Below the pieces are notes generated by a model, which did not search any database, was not told where the DNA came from, and saw only the letters and a list, made by a program, of their open reading frames with translations. Below, piece by piece: positions 19,583 through 33,385 of a stretch of 64,000 nt of DNA. The position numbers and the translations under genes were made by a program. Origin of the DNA: Neorhizobium huautlense (GTDB taxonomy: Bacteria > Pseudomonadota > Alphaproteobacteria > Rhizobiales > Rhizobiaceae); the NCBI RefSeq assembly GCF_030811685.1, contig NZ_JAUSRF010000004.1, positions 1 to 64,000 of the forward strand, read 5' to 3'. Position 1 is the stretch's first letter; each line of letters starts with the position of its first letter.

Positions 19583-19624
19583 TCAGAAAAAGCGAAACGC
19601 CCCGATCCGTCGCCGGGGCGTTTC
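19583..19624 (-). terminator. Terminator after the cyclophilin genes
   Basis: An 11-bp perfect stem, GAAACGCCCCG (19594-19604) with its complement at 19614-19624, is followed on the minus strand by a T-rich stretch. It lies between the cyclophilin stop at 19650 and the queA start, so it should separate the two transcripts. Confidence 0.8.
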
Positions 19625-19649
19625 TGATAGTTTTATCGTCCTGAAAAAA

Positions 19650-20165
19650 TCAGGCAGCAGCGTCGGCTGCAACGCGCACGGATACGATCGAATCCGGATC
19701 CTGGACGGGCTCGCCCTTCTTGATCTGGTCGATGAAGTCCATGCCTTCGATGACCTGACCCCAGACGGAATACTGCTTGTTCAGCCACGGAGCGTCGGTG
19801 AAGCAGATGAAGAACTGCGAGTTGGCGGAGTTCGGGTTCTGCGAACGGGCCATCGAGCAGGTGCCGCGAACGTGCGGAACAGCCGAGAATTCAGCCTTCA
19901 GGTCCGGCTTGTCGGAGCCGCCCATGCCGGCGCGCGACGGGTTAAAACTGTCGCCGCCCTTCTTGCCGAACTTGACGTCGCCGGTCTGTGCCATGAAGTC
20001 GGCAATGACGCGGTGGAAAACAACGCCGTCATAGGCCTTTTCGCGCGCCAGTTCCTTGATGCGTGCCACGTGCTCGGGTGCCAGGTCCGGCAGGAGCTGG
20101 ATGACGACCTTGCCCTTGGTGGTTTCCATGATGATGGTGTTTTCCGGATCCTTGATCTCGGCCAT
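19650..20165 (-). CDS. Peptidyl-prolyl cis-trans isomerase, cytoplasmic cyclophilin
   Basis: The 171-aa cyclophilin has no signal peptide and shows the core motifs FHRVIADFMAQTGD, MARSQNPNSANSQFFI and WGQVIEGMDFI. It catalyses proline isomerisation during folding in the cytoplasm (PpiB type). Its neighbour at 20220-20789 is a secreted paralogue with the same core, pointing to a tandem duplication that gave one enzyme per compartment. The gap between the two is 54 bp. Confidence 0.95.
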   Translation of the reverse strand: MAEIKDPENTIIMETTKGKVVIQLLPDLAPEHVARIKELAREKAYDGVVFHRVIADFMAQTGDVKFGKKGGDSFNPSRAGMGGSDKPDLKAEFSAVPHVRGTCSMARSQNPNSANSQFFICFTDAPWLNKQYSVWGQVIEGMDFIDQIKKGEPVQDPDSIVSVRVAADAAA

Positions 20166-20219
20166 GTCTTTTCTCCTTGGTTGGGGTTTTCACCCGGTAT
20201 TATGTCTCTGGAAGGCGGC

Positions 20220-20789
<570 letters not shown>

Positions 20790-20812
20790 CCTGGGCTCCG
20801 TTTGATAAACGA

Positions 20813-21307
20813 TCAGCGTTTCAGCTTGGTATTCAGGGCTTCGAGAACGGCCGCCGGCACAAAAGCCCCGACATCGCCGCCCATGGAAGCGATCTGTCGA
20901 ACCAATGTGGCGGTTATGGGCCGCGATGCAATGCCGGCCGGCAGGAAAACCGTCTGCACGTCAGGCGCCATCTGCGCATTCATGCCGGCCATCTGCATTT
21001 CGTAATCGAGGTCAGTGCCATCGCGCAACCCCCGGATCAAGAGGCTTGCGCCATGATCGCGCGCCGCGTTGATGACGAGACCATCGAAACTGACGACAGA
21101 AACACCGTCCGCCGTTTCCGGCATCGCCTGGTTCAACGAGCGGCGGATCAGCTCCGCCCTCTCCTCGAAGCTGAACATCGGCACCTTGCCCGGATGCACG
21201 CCGATGCCGACGATGACCGTGCCGGCGACTTTCATCGCCTGCAAAAGCACATCGAGGTGCCCATTGGTCATCGGATCGAAGGATCCCGGGTAAAATGCAG
21301 TGGTCAT
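20813..21307 (-). CDS. coaD: Phosphopantetheine adenylyltransferase
   Basis: The 164-aa nucleotidyltransferase carries out the fourth step of coenzyme A synthesis. The N-terminal motif [15 protein letters not shown] contains the TxGH nucleotide site, [16 protein letters not shown] and the C-terminal ISSTLVR-like [10 protein letters not shown] are typical. The start ([12 protein letters not shown]) is fixed by the family. It is the first gene of the coaD-cyclophilin operon; the small-protein cluster begins divergently upstream. Confidence 0.96.
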   Translation of the reverse strand: MTTAFYPGSFDPMTNGHLDVLLQAMKVAGTVIVGIGVHPGKVPMFSFEERAELIRRSLNQAMPETADGVSVVSFDGLVINAARDHGASLLIRGLRDGTDLDYEMQMAGMNAQMAPDVQTVFLPAGIASRPITATLVRQIASMGGDVGAFVPAAVLEALNTKLKR

Positions 21308-21395
21308 CGTGCCTTCAGCGTTTTGGGTGCCAAAACCATTATAAAGTCACCGCCTTTTGTCACGGACAGCCGCCAATCGCAAGGCGGCCACCGCC

Positions 21396-21439
21396 TGAAC
21401 GCCAAATGAACGCACCGTTCAAGGGGGTTTCAGGGCGTC
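21396..21439 (+). promoter_or_regulatory. Four-fold 11-bp phased repeat upstream of small protein gene 1 (copy 1)
   Basis: Half-sites TGAAC (21396), TGAAC (21407), TTCA (21418) and TTCA (21429) occur every 11 bp, one helical turn apart. The block ends about 70 bp before the 30-codon gene at 21508. A matching block stands at the same distance from the next small gene. The first two half-sites also read GAAC-N7-GAAC, the alphaproteobacterial LexA spacing. The regulator is not known; an OmpR-type response regulator or LexA are candidates. Confidence 0.6.
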
Positions 21440-21507
21440 CATGTTTTTATCGATCCTGCAGAGACGGAAGGGAACGGTCCCGAACGTCCTGCAGCAGGAG
21501 TAAAAAC

Positions 21508-21600
21508 ATGCTGGTTGTTCTTGTCACCGCCGCCATCGGCCTCTCGCTTCTGGCCGAACTCGTCCTCACCGTGGACATCGACGAGGCCAAAGGGATTTGA
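21508..21600 (+). CDS. 30-residue single-span membrane peptide (small protein 1)
   Basis: The ATG has AGGAG 7 nt upstream. The peptide is a hydrophobic helix in residues 2-22 (VVLVTAAIGLSLLAELVL) with an acidic tail ending DIDEAKGI. I recognise no family. It is likely inserted in the inner membrane. A longer in-frame reading from 21295 is Arg/Ser-rich, lacks a ribosome site and runs through the promoter repeat, so I rejected it. It is the first of three tiny genes in one direction. Confidence 0.55.
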   Translation: MLVVLVTAAIGLSLLAELVLTVDIDEAKGI

Positions 21601-21604
21601 ATCC

Positions 21605-21648
21605 TGAACGCCAGATGAACGGCCTCTTCAGGGAGGCTTCAGAGGGGG
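21605..21648 (+). promoter_or_regulatory. Four-fold 11-bp phased repeat upstream of small protein gene 2 (copy 2)
   Basis: TGAAC at 21605 and 21616 and TTCA at 21627 and 21638 repeat the copy-1 pattern with identical 11-bp phasing, and most intervening bases agree too. It begins 118 bp before the next ATG, against 112 bp for copy 1. The block starts 4 bp after the stop of small protein 1, so each gene appears to have its own copy of the site. Confidence 0.6.
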
Positions 21649-21722
21649 AGTGTTAAAACTTCCTCAACAATGCGGAACCAGCGTGCTCATCTTACGTTGG
21701 GAGATTAGAAGGAATTGCGGAG

Positions 21723-21902
21723 ATGTTTGCGAAGAGAAATTCGGCCATGCCTGACAAGATCACCATGATCAGCATCGTATGGACCGCAATGATCGCAGTC
21801 ATGATGACTGCAACTGTCACTCTTTACAACGATAAGTCCGATACGGCTTCGACCAATTACACGGAGATGACCGGAACTTACCAGGGCGTCTCCTACTACT
21901 GA
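21723..21902 (+). CDS. 59-residue single-span membrane protein (small protein 2)
   Basis: The product has a basic N-terminus, one hydrophobic span at about residues 13-35 (ITMISIVWTAMIAVMMTATV) and a polar tail rich in Thr, Ser and Tyr ending GVSYY. AAGGAA lies 8 nt before the ATG; an in-frame ATG 8 codons later is possible. No family is recognised. By the positive-inside rule the tail should face the periplasm. The gene follows the second copy of the phased repeat. Confidence 0.55.
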   Translation: MFAKRNSAMPDKITMISIVWTAMIAVMMTATVTLYNDKSDTASTNYTEMTGTYQGVSYY

Positions 21903-21928
21903 GGCTTTTAAGCCCGGAAAGGTATGAG

Positions 21929-22063
21929 ATGTTCTTGACCATGACAGTTCTTGCCGGGCTGATCAGCACCATGTTTGTCGCCACAGTCGTGTCTTCGATT
22001 GCAGAACTCCGCAAGGAGCGCGCCGATCTTGAGGATTTTGCCCGCCGCCACAGGGCCTTCTGA
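21929..22063 (+). CDS. 44-residue single-span membrane protein (small protein 3)
   Basis: The ATG at 21929 has GGAAAGG upstream. Residues 4-22 are hydrophobic (MTVLAGLISTMFVATVVSS) and the remainder is a charged helix (LRKERADLEDFARRHRAF) with heptad-like spacing. The second half resembles the charged tails of small membrane proteins but no family is recognised. It begins 26 bp after small protein 2 without its own phased repeat, and ends just before a strong terminator, so genes 2 and 3 are probably co-transcribed. Confidence 0.55.
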   Translation: MFLTMTVLAGLISTMFVATVVSSIAELRKERADLEDFARRHRAF

Positions 22064-22081
22064 GGTTTTTCAATTCTGAAC

Positions 22082-22117
22082 AAAAAAGCCGGGTGAAGAT
22101 TTTCACCCGGCTTTTTT
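22082..22117 (+). terminator. Rho-independent terminator of the small-protein cluster
   Basis: A long stem (AGCCGGGTGAA with TTTCACCCGGCT, 3-nt loop) flanked by six A and six T residues lies 20 bp after the stop of small protein 3. Such a strong terminator supports the three upstream frames being real genes. Confidence 0.92.
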
Positions 22118-22252
22118 GCTGTCTGGAATATGAACGAGCACCCTCGCCTCTTAGATCTTTCCCGCCATTCGATCTTTGCCCCTGGCGATCTTTCACGGAT
22201 GGCAAGGCGGGCGGAAAATGCGTGGTGCCGGTGGCGAAGGTCAGCCTCGCCG

Positions 22253-22340
22253 CCGTCATCCTCGGGCCTGTCCCGAGGATCTACAACGGCTTGATATCAT
22301 TGATGTGGTTAGATCCTCGGCACAAGGCCTAGGATGACGG
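22253..22340. repeat. RIME-like intergenic palindromic repeat
   Basis: Two 31-nt arms, 22253-22283 and 22310-22340, are inverted copies with a few mismatches; both contain the CGTCATCCT and CGAGGATCTA blocks. Each arm is itself partly palindromic (CCTCGGG...CCCGAGG). Such CGTCATCCTCGG elements are a familiar dispersed intergenic repeat in Rhizobiales genomes. Transcribed, it would fold into a long hairpin between the two converging units. Confidence 0.75.
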
Positions 22341-22366
22341 AAGCAACCCGTTGCAACTTGCACTGA

Positions 22367-22397
22367 ACGAAAAAGGCCGGGATTTCTCCCGGCCTTT
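22367..22397 (-). terminator. Rho-independent terminator of gyrA
   Basis: The stem AAAGGCCGGGA (22372-22382) pairs with 22387-22397 around a 4-nt loop, followed on the minus strand by TTTTT. It lies 6 bp after the gyrA stop. Confidence 0.9.
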
Positions 22398-22402
22398 GCT
22401 GC

Positions 22403-25243
22403 TTATTCTTCGCTCGGTGCGTCGCCCTCAGGGGCTTCACCTTCCGGCGTTTCGGTGATGGCACCGGCGTCGGTGGTGATTTCACCCGGCACGTCGCCCT
22501 CTTCCTCTTCACCTTCCGGCTCGCTGATGCGCTCGACCGACACGACCTTCTCGCCCTTGCCGGTGGAGAAGATTGTAACGCCCTTGGTGGCGCGGCTGGC
22601 GATGCGGATGCCATCGACGGGCACGCGGATCAGGACGCCACCATCGGTGACAAGCATGATCTGGTCCTTGTCGTCGACCGGGAAAACGGCGACCTGTTCG
22701 CCGATTTCCGATGTCTTCGACGTATCCGTGGCGCGAATGCCCTTGCCGCCACGACCCGAGGTACGGAAGTCGTAGGAGGAAGAACGCTTGCCAAAACCCT
22801 TTTCGGAGACGGTCAGAACGAACTGCTCGTGCTCCTTGAGGTATTCGTAGCGTTCGTCGGACAGCTGTCCTTCTTCCACCACTTCCTCGCCGACCAGAGC
22901 GATATCCTCTTCATCGACGCCGGCAGCGCGGCGCTCTGCAGCAGAACGCTTCAGGTAAGCGGCACGCTCCCACGGCTCGGCATCGACATGACCAACGATG
23001 GTCATCGAGATGATGCGGTCGCCATCGGCCATATTGATGCCGCGCACGCCGATCGAGTTACGGCCGGCAAACACGCGGACCTCATCGACCGGGAAGCGGA
23101 TCGCCTGACCGAGCGCGGTCGTCAGCAGCACGTCATCGCCGGGAATGGCGAGGTCCTGGTTCGGCGCCGTGCAGGTCTCGACGGAGAGGATTTCATCACC
23201 CTCTTCCTCGAGCTTCATGGCGATCTTGCCGTTGCGGTTGACCTGAACGAAGTCGCTGAGCTTGTTACGGCGAACCGTACCGCGCGTCGTTGCGAACATC
23301 ACGTCGAGGTTTTCCCACGTGCCTTCGTCTTCCGGCAGCGGCATGATCGTGGTGATACGTTCGCCGGCTTCCAGCGGCAGCATGTTGATCAAAGCCTTGC
23401 CGCGCGACTGCGGCGTGCCGATCGGCAGGCGATAGACCTTTTCCTTGTAGACAATGCCGCGCGAGGAGAAGAACAGGACCGGCGTATGCGTGTTGACCAC
23501 GAACAGGCGCGATACGAAATCCTCGTCACGCGTTGCCATACCGGAGCGGCCTTTGCCACCGCGGCGCTGGGCGCGATAGGTGGTCAGCGGCACGCGCTTG
23601 ATATAGCCAAGGTGCGAAACGGTGACGACCATGTCTTCGCGGGCGATGAGGTCTTCATCGTCCATGTCGAGGCCGGCATCCATGATCTGGGTGCGGCGCG
23701 GCGTGCCGAATTCGTCGCGTACCGCTGCCATCTCGTCCTTGACGATCTGCTGGATGCGGATGCGCGACGACAGGATGTCGAGATAATCGCTGATCTCGGC
23801 GCCGATCTTGTTCAACTCGTCGGCGATTTCATCGCGGCCGAGTGCGGTCAGGCGGGCCAGACGCAGTTCGAGGATCGCACGGGCCTGCTCTTCCGAGAGG
23901 TTGTAGGTGCCGTCCTCGTTGATCTTGTGACGCGGGTCGTCGATCAGGCGGATCAGCGGCTCGACATCATGCGCCGGCCAGCGGCGGGTCATCAACTGTT
24001 CGCGGGCGGTCGCCGGATCGGGTGCCTTGCGGATCAGCGCGATGACTTCATCGATATTGGCAACCGAAATCGCCAGGCCGACCAAGACGTGGGCGCGTTC
24101 ACGCGCCTTGCGCAGAAGATATTTTGTGCGGCGGCTAACCACTTCCTCGCGGAAGGAAACGAAGGCGCGGAGCATGTCCATCAGCGCCAGCTGTTCCGGC
24201 TTGCCGCCGTTCAACGCCACCATGTTGCAGCCGAAGGAGGTTTGCAGCGGTGTGTAGCGATACAGCTGGTTCAGGATGACGTCTGCATTGGCATCGCGCT
24301 TCAACTCGATGACGACGCGATATCCCTGGCGGTCGGACTCGTCGCGCAGGTCGGAAATGCCCTCGATGCGCTTGTCCTTGACCAGTTCGGCCATCTTTTC
24401 AATCATCGTCGCCTTGTTCACCTGATAGGGAACTTCGGTGATGATGATCTGCTCGCGATCACCGCGCATCGGCTCGATGGTGGCGACGCCACGCATCATG
24501 ACGGAGCCACGGCCGGTTTCGTAAGCCGAACGGATGCCGTTCTTGCCCAGAATCATGGCGCCGGTCGGGAAATCCGGTCCGGGGATGATTTCCATCATCT
24601 CGGGCAGATCGATCGCCGGGTTATCGATCAGCGCGATGCAGCCGTTGATGACCTCGCTCAGATTGTGCGGCGGAATGTTCGTGGCCATGCCGACGGCGAT
24701 GCCGCCTGCGCCATTGACCAGCAGGTTCGGAAACTTTGCCGGGATGACAACCGGTTCCGAAAGCGTGCCGTCGTAATTGTCGCGGAAATCGACGGTTTCC
24801 TTGTCGAGGTCGTCGAGCAGCGAATGAGCAGCCTTCTGGAGGCGACATTCTGTATAACGCTCGGCCGCCGGCGGGTCGCCGTCGATCGAACCAAAATTGC
24901 CCTGACCATCGATCAGCGGCAGACGCAGCGACCAGTCCTGTGCCATGCGCGCCAGCGCATCATAGATCGCGGTGTTGCCGTGCGGATGGTATTTACCCAT
25001 CACGTCACCGGTCACACGGGCGCATTTGACGTATTTCTTGTTCCAGTCGATGCCGAGCTCGGACATGCCGTAGAGAATACGGCGATGCACCGGTTTCATG
25101 CCGTCGCGGACGTCAGGAAGAGCGCGGCTGACGATAACGCTCATCGCGTAATCGAGGTAGGACCGCTGCATTTCCTCCATGATCGAAATGGGTTCGATGC
25201 CGGGTGGCAGCTTTCCGCCGCCGGGTGTGCTTTGATCAGTCAA
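22403..25243 (-). CDS. gyrA: DNA gyrase subunit A
   Basis: The 946-aa subunit carries the DNA breakage-reunion activity. The catalytic Tyr is in AERYTECRL, the quinolone-resistance region reads [19 protein letters not shown] with Ala at the position of E. coli Ser83, and the GyrA box is [10 protein letters not shown]. The six C-terminal beta-pinwheel repeats follow, then an acidic tail of about 40 residues rich in Glu and Gly. The start is TTG ([15 protein letters not shown]), with AGGA upstream. It is monocistronic. Ala in place of Ser83 is common in alphaproteobacteria and is associated with higher intrinsic quinolone tolerance. Confidence 0.97.
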   Translation of the reverse strand: MTDQSTPGGGKLPPGIEPISIMEEMQRSYLDYAMSVIVSRALPDVRDGMKPVHRRILYGMSELGIDWNKKYVKCARVTGDVMGKYHPHGNTAIYDALARMAQDWSLRLPLIDGQGNFGSIDGDPPAAERYTECRLQKAAHSLLDDLDKETVDFRDNYDGTLSEPVVIPAKFPNLLVNGAGGIAVGMATNIPPHNLSEVINGCIALIDNPAIDLPEMMEIIPGPDFPTGAMILGKNGIRSAYETGRGSVMMRGVATIEPMRGDREQIIITEVPYQVNKATMIEKMAELVKDKRIEGISDLRDESDRQGYRVVIELKRDANADVILNQLYRYTPLQTSFGCNMVALNGGKPEQLALMDMLRAFVSFREEVVSRRTKYLLRKARERAHVLVGLAISVANIDEVIALIRKAPDPATAREQLMTRRWPAHDVEPLIRLIDDPRHKINEDGTYNLSEEQARAILELRLARLTALGRDEIADELNKIGAEISDYLDILSSRIRIQQIVKDEMAAVRDEFGTPRRTQIMDAGLDMDDEDLIAREDMVVTVSHLGYIKRVPLTTYRAQRRGGKGRSGMATRDEDFVSRLFVVNTHTPVLFFSSRGIVYKEKVYRLPIGTPQSRGKALINMLPLEAGERITTIMPLPEDEGTWENLDVMFATTRGTVRRNKLSDFVQVNRNGKIAMKLEEEGDEILSVETCTAPNQDLAIPGDDVLLTTALGQAIRFPVDEVRVFAGRNSIGVRGINMADGDRIISMTIVGHVDAEPWERAAYLKRSAAERRAAGVDEEDIALVGEEVVEEGQLSDERYEYLKEHEQFVLTVSEKGFGKRSSSYDFRTSGRGGKGIRATDTSKTSEIGEQVAVFPVDDKDQIMLVTDGGVLIRVPVDGIRIASRATKGVTIFSTGKGEKVVSVERISEPEGEEEEGDVPGEITTDAGAITETPEGEAPEGDAPSEE

Positions 25244-25461
25244 ATCGATTAGGATCCTGTTCAGAATCAGTTGACGTTTTTATAGCGGAAGGCCGCCTCC
25301 AACGCCAATTTTGGAACCTGTTGTGAACAGGCTTTTACGGCTTATCGACGGCATGGGCCATCGCGGTTTGTGGAGATTGCCCGCAAATGGGGTTTTCTCC
25401 ACGCTGAACCTGTCCTAACAAGCTTTCAGTTTAACGGCAAGCATGCGGGAACATTGCTGAA

Positions 25462-26091
25462 ATGGTGACAATCGACACGATCCTGAACGCATTGACGACC
25501 TTGCTGGTCACGCTCGACCCTCCGGGCCTTGCGCCGCTGTTCGTCGGCCTCACCGTCGGCATGGATGCCGCCCAGCGCCGCCACGTCGCCATGCTCGGCA
25601 CGGTGACCGCGTTCGGCATCCTTGCAGGGTTCGCATTGGTCGGCGCGCAATTGCTGGGTTTCCTCGGCATCTCCATGGGGGCGTTCCGCATCGCCGGCGG
25701 CATCCTGTTGTTCTGGATCGCCTTCGAAATGATCTTTGAGCGCCGCAACGACCGCAAGGAAAAGACATCCGAGACAGCGGTGACGGTCGATCACATCCGC
25801 AACATTGCGATCTTTCCGCTGGCGCTGCCTCTGATTTCCGGCCCCGGCGCGATTTCGGCCACCGTGCTTCTGGCCGGCAGTTTCAGCGCGCCGCTTGATC
25901 GCGCCATCCTGATCGGCGTGATCGCCGTCGCCATGCTGGCCGTGTTCGCGGCGCTGATGATCGCCCCTGCCCTCGACCGTTTTCTCGGCGTTACCGGCCG
26001 GGCTCTGCTGACCCGCCTGCTCGGCGTCATTCTTGCCGCACTTTCGGTGCAGTTCGCCGTTGACGGCATTCGGTCAGCCTTCGATCTTTAA
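25462..26091 (+). CDS. MarC family membrane protein
   Basis: The 209-aa protein has six hydrophobic spans arranged as two triplets and the MarC motifs LDPPGLAPLFVGLT near the N-terminus and FPLALPLISGPGAISATVL in the middle. Family members are inner-membrane proteins of unknown function; the old link to antibiotic resistance was not confirmed. It is divergent from gyrA across 218 bp and stands alone. Confidence 0.92.
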   Translation: MVTIDTILNALTTLLVTLDPPGLAPLFVGLTVGMDAAQRRHVAMLGTVTAFGILAGFALVGAQLLGFLGISMGAFRIAGGILLFWIAFEMIFERRNDRKEKTSETAVTVDHIRNIAIFPLALPLISGPGAISATVLLAGSFSAPLDRAILIGVIAVAMLAVFAALMIAPALDRFLGVTGRALLTRLLGVILAALSVQFAVDGIRSAFDL

Positions 26092-26140
26092 GCGAACGGA
26101 TATTCATTTGACGCGACGTCATGACGTTGCGTCAGGCAAG

Positions 26141-26428
26141 TCAGCGATCTGTCCGTTTGGCTCTGAGAATGCGCTTCCAGATCGTGCCGCCGAGATAGCG
26201 GTTGAACACGACGAAATAGGCGATCATCAGGACAAAACACAAAAGCGCCGGAAGCCCGTTCAGGCTAAAACCGTTTTCGGTTGTGCCACCGAAAACGAAG
26301 GCCACACCAAGGCCTGCGATCCAGAAGATCGTGAAAAAATCGAGGATAAAAGCCAGCACGATCCGCCATGTGGCCGGCTGTTTCGCGCCTTTATCCATCG
26401 GGGAAACCGGGCTTTGGTTTTCACGCAT
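26141..26428 (-). CDS. RDD family membrane protein
   Basis: The 95-aa protein has two hydrophobic spans (residues about 22-45 and 57-76) and the RDD-type layout: RIVLAFILDFFTIFW in the first span and GGTIWKRILRAK after the second. RDD proteins are small inner-membrane proteins; a few have been linked to ion exchange. The gene is alone between marC and ssb, convergent with marC. Confidence 0.8.
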   Translation of the reverse strand: MRENQSPVSPMDKGAKQPATWRIVLAFILDFFTIFWIAGLGVAFVFGGTTENGFSLNGLPALLCFVLMIAYFVVFNRYLGGTIWKRILRAKRTDR

Positions 26429-26477
26429 TCAAAAATCCTCATCACAATGCCTTTGGCATGAAAAGGGCCTTGGGCAT

Positions 26478-26500
26478 GAAAAAGGCGCCTCGCGGCGCCT
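26478..26500 (-). terminator. Rho-independent terminator of ssb
   Basis: A 7-bp stem AGGCGCC / GGCGCCT with loop TCGC is followed on the minus strand by TTTTTC, 6 bp after the ssb stop. Confidence 0.85.
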
Positions 26501-26505
26501 CATCA

Positions 26506-27078
26506 TCAGAACGGGATATCGTCGTCCAGGTCGCGGGAGAAACCGCCGCCGCCGCCGGAAGACTGCCCACCACCACGATTGCCGCCGCCGGACGGACGAC
26601 CGTAATCGTCTCCGCCGCCGCCGTAACCGCCACCGAAGTCGCCGCCACCACCATAATCGTTGCCGCCGGCAGAGTTGCCACGGCCACCGCCGCCGCTGTA
26701 ACCACCACGGTCGCCACCGCCTTCGCCACGACCGTCGAGCATGGTCAGGGTCGAATTGAAACCCTGCAGCACGACTTCGGTCGAATAACGGTCCTGACCC
26801 TGCTGGTCCTGCCATTTGCGGGTCTGCAGCGCGCCTTCGATATAAAGCTTGGCGCCCTTTTTGACGTACTGCTCGATAACCTTGCACAGGCCTTCGTTAA
26901 AAACGACGACCGTGTGCCATTCGGTCTTTTCCTTGCGCTCGCCGGAATTGCGATCACGCCAGGTTTCCGACGTTGCGATACGCAGGTTGCCAATCGGACG
27001 ACCGTCCTGGGTCCGACGGATTTCAGGGTCTGCTCCCACATTGCCGATCAGAATGACCTTGTTGACGCTACCTGCCAT
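26506..27078 (-). CDS. ssb: Single-stranded DNA-binding protein
   Basis: The 190-aa protein has an N-terminal OB fold ([36 protein letters not shown]) and a linker from residue 115 that is strongly enriched in glycine. The acidic tip DDDIPF, which recruits repair and replication partners, is intact. It coats single-stranded DNA at forks and repair sites. It is divergent from uvrA, and the shared 321-bp gap carries an SOS box, so both genes are probably under LexA control. Confidence 0.97.
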   Translation of the reverse strand: MAGSVNKVILIGNVGADPEIRRTQDGRPIGNLRIATSETWRDRNSGERKEKTEWHTVVVFNEGLCKVIEQYVKKGAKLYIEGALQTRKWQDQQGQDRYSTEVVLQGFNSTLTMLDGRGEGGGDRGGYSGGGGRGNSAGGNDYGGGGDFGGGYGGGGDDYGRPSGGGNRGGGQSSGGGGGFSRDLDDDIPF

Positions 27079-27399
27079 ATCTTTTCACCTTACTCTGCCG
27101 CCACCGCGGCGAAAAACCGATGCTGTACCATAGACCATAGGCCGGGCGGCGCGCGACCTCCCCTTTTCCCACATCCACAGTTTCCGGCACCAACAATTCC
27201 GACGTCCAATCGGAGACGAAAATTCTCAGTTCGCATGAGTTGAATTTTGTTCTTTATTTGTTCTATTTTATTCCTATACTCCTGTCAACGGAGTCGGAAC
27301 AGCCAAGTGTTTGCGCCAGTTTCGTCTCGACAGACGGATATCCATCACTACATAAGGGCCTTCAAATCCTCCCAGATGGGCCTCCCCTAAGGCGTGACG
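27079..27399. other. ssb-uvrA divergent intergenic region
   Basis: This 321-bp gap holds divergent promoters and one SOS box at 27250-27264 in an AT-rich stretch. No gene is seen. Confidence 0.6.
27250..27264 (+). promoter_or_regulatory. LexA (SOS) box of alphaproteobacterial type
   Basis: GTTC-TTTATTT-GTTC matches the direct-repeat operator GTTC-N7-GTTC bound by LexA in Rhizobiales and relatives. It lies 136 bp upstream of the uvrA start and 172 bp upstream of the ssb start, in an AT-rich promoter stretch. Confidence 0.85.
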
Positions 27400-30321
<2,922 letters not shown>

Positions 30322-30368
30322 TCCGCCGTCACCACGATATCGCGGGCTGATCTCAACGGGAGGCATGG

Positions 30369-31172
30369 ATGAGCAAGTCGGGTACGATCCGCACCGGTAT
30401 CGGCGGTTGGACTTTTGACGCCTGGGAAGGCACGTTTTATCCGGAAAAGCTGGCGAAGAAACGCCAGCTTGAATATGCGTCCGGCAAGCTCTCGGTGATC
30501 GAGGTCAACGGCACCTATTACGGTTCGCAGAAACCGGAAACCTTTGCCAAATGGGCCTCGGAAGTGCCGGACGGCTTTATCTTTTCGCTGAAGGCCAGCC
30601 GCTTCACGACAAACCGCAAGATTCTTGGCGAGGCCGCTGAATCGATTGATAAATTCCTCAATCAGGGCCTAGTCGAGCTTGGCGACCATCTTGGCCCGCT
30701 GCTCTGGCAGTTCGCGCCGACCAAGAAATTCGAGCCGGAGGATTTCGAGGCTTTTTTGAAACTGCTCCCGAATACGCTCGAAGGCCTGCCGCTGCGCCAT
30801 GTCGTCGAAGTGCGCCACGACAGCTTCAAGGTGCCGGAATTCGTGGCGCTTCTGGAAAAATACAATATCGCCCCAGTCTGCGCCGACCATTTCGATTATC
30901 CGATGATTGCGGATGTCACCGCCGATATCGTTTATGCGCGCCTGCAGAAGGGATCGGACGAGATCCCGACCTGTTATGCCGAAGCCGACATGAACGCCTG
31001 GGCAGGTCGTTTGAAGGCGTGGGCTGCCGGCGATGTGCCCGCCGACCTGCCGCTGGTGGATGATGCTCGCAAGGTGAAGAAGGTGCCACGTGACGTGTTT
31101 GCCTTCTTTATCCACGAAGGCAAGGTCAATGCACCTCAAGGCGCGATGGCCATGGCGGAACTGCTGAAATAG
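30369..31172 (+). CDS. DUF72 domain-containing protein (YecE-like)
   Basis: The 267-aa protein matches the DUF72 TIM-barrel family: RTGIGGWTFDAWEGTFYP at the N-terminus, VEVNGTYY-like VIEVNGTYYGSQKPETFAKW, FSLKASRFTTN, LLWQFAPTKKFE and VEVRHDSF. Function is unknown. It follows uvrA by 47 bp on the same strand, so it may be read through with the repair gene. Only 9 bp separate its stop from the convergent nnr gene. Confidence 0.88.
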   Translation: MSKSGTIRTGIGGWTFDAWEGTFYPEKLAKKRQLEYASGKLSVIEVNGTYYGSQKPETFAKWASEVPDGFIFSLKASRFTTNRKILGEAAESIDKFLNQGLVELGDHLGPLLWQFAPTKKFEPEDFEAFLKLLPNTLEGLPLRHVVEVRHDSFKVPEFVALLEKYNIAPVCADHFDYPMIADVTADIVYARLQKGSDEIPTCYAEADMNAWAGRLKAWAAGDVPADLPLVDDARKVKKVPRDVFAFFIHEGKVNAPQGAMAMAELLK

Positions 31173-31181
31173 CTTTGCCCG

Positions 31182-33325
<2,144 letters not shown>

Positions 33326-33385
33326 TAACGCCCGGTCCATCCAAGGACCGGCACCTCATCATTCTCACATCCAAGGAAAGATCCC

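Larger units (their letters stand above)
22118..22402. other. Intergenic region between small-protein cluster and gyrA
   Basis: This gap has no gene. It contains the RIME-like inverted repeat (22253-22340) and the gyrA terminator (22367-22397). Confidence 0.6.

Noticed and set aside
22829..25252. Very long open frame on the plus strand opposite gyrA (about 800 codons)
   Set aside because: It is antisense to a complete, well-conserved gyrA. Its predicted protein has no recognisable domain and is rich in His, Asp and Arg, as expected for a shadow frame in GC-rich DNA.
25259..25273. GTTC-AGAATCA-GTTG upstream of gyrA as an SOS box
   Set aside because: One base differs from GTTC-N7-GTTC in a core position, and it is only a single imperfect match; chance is more likely.
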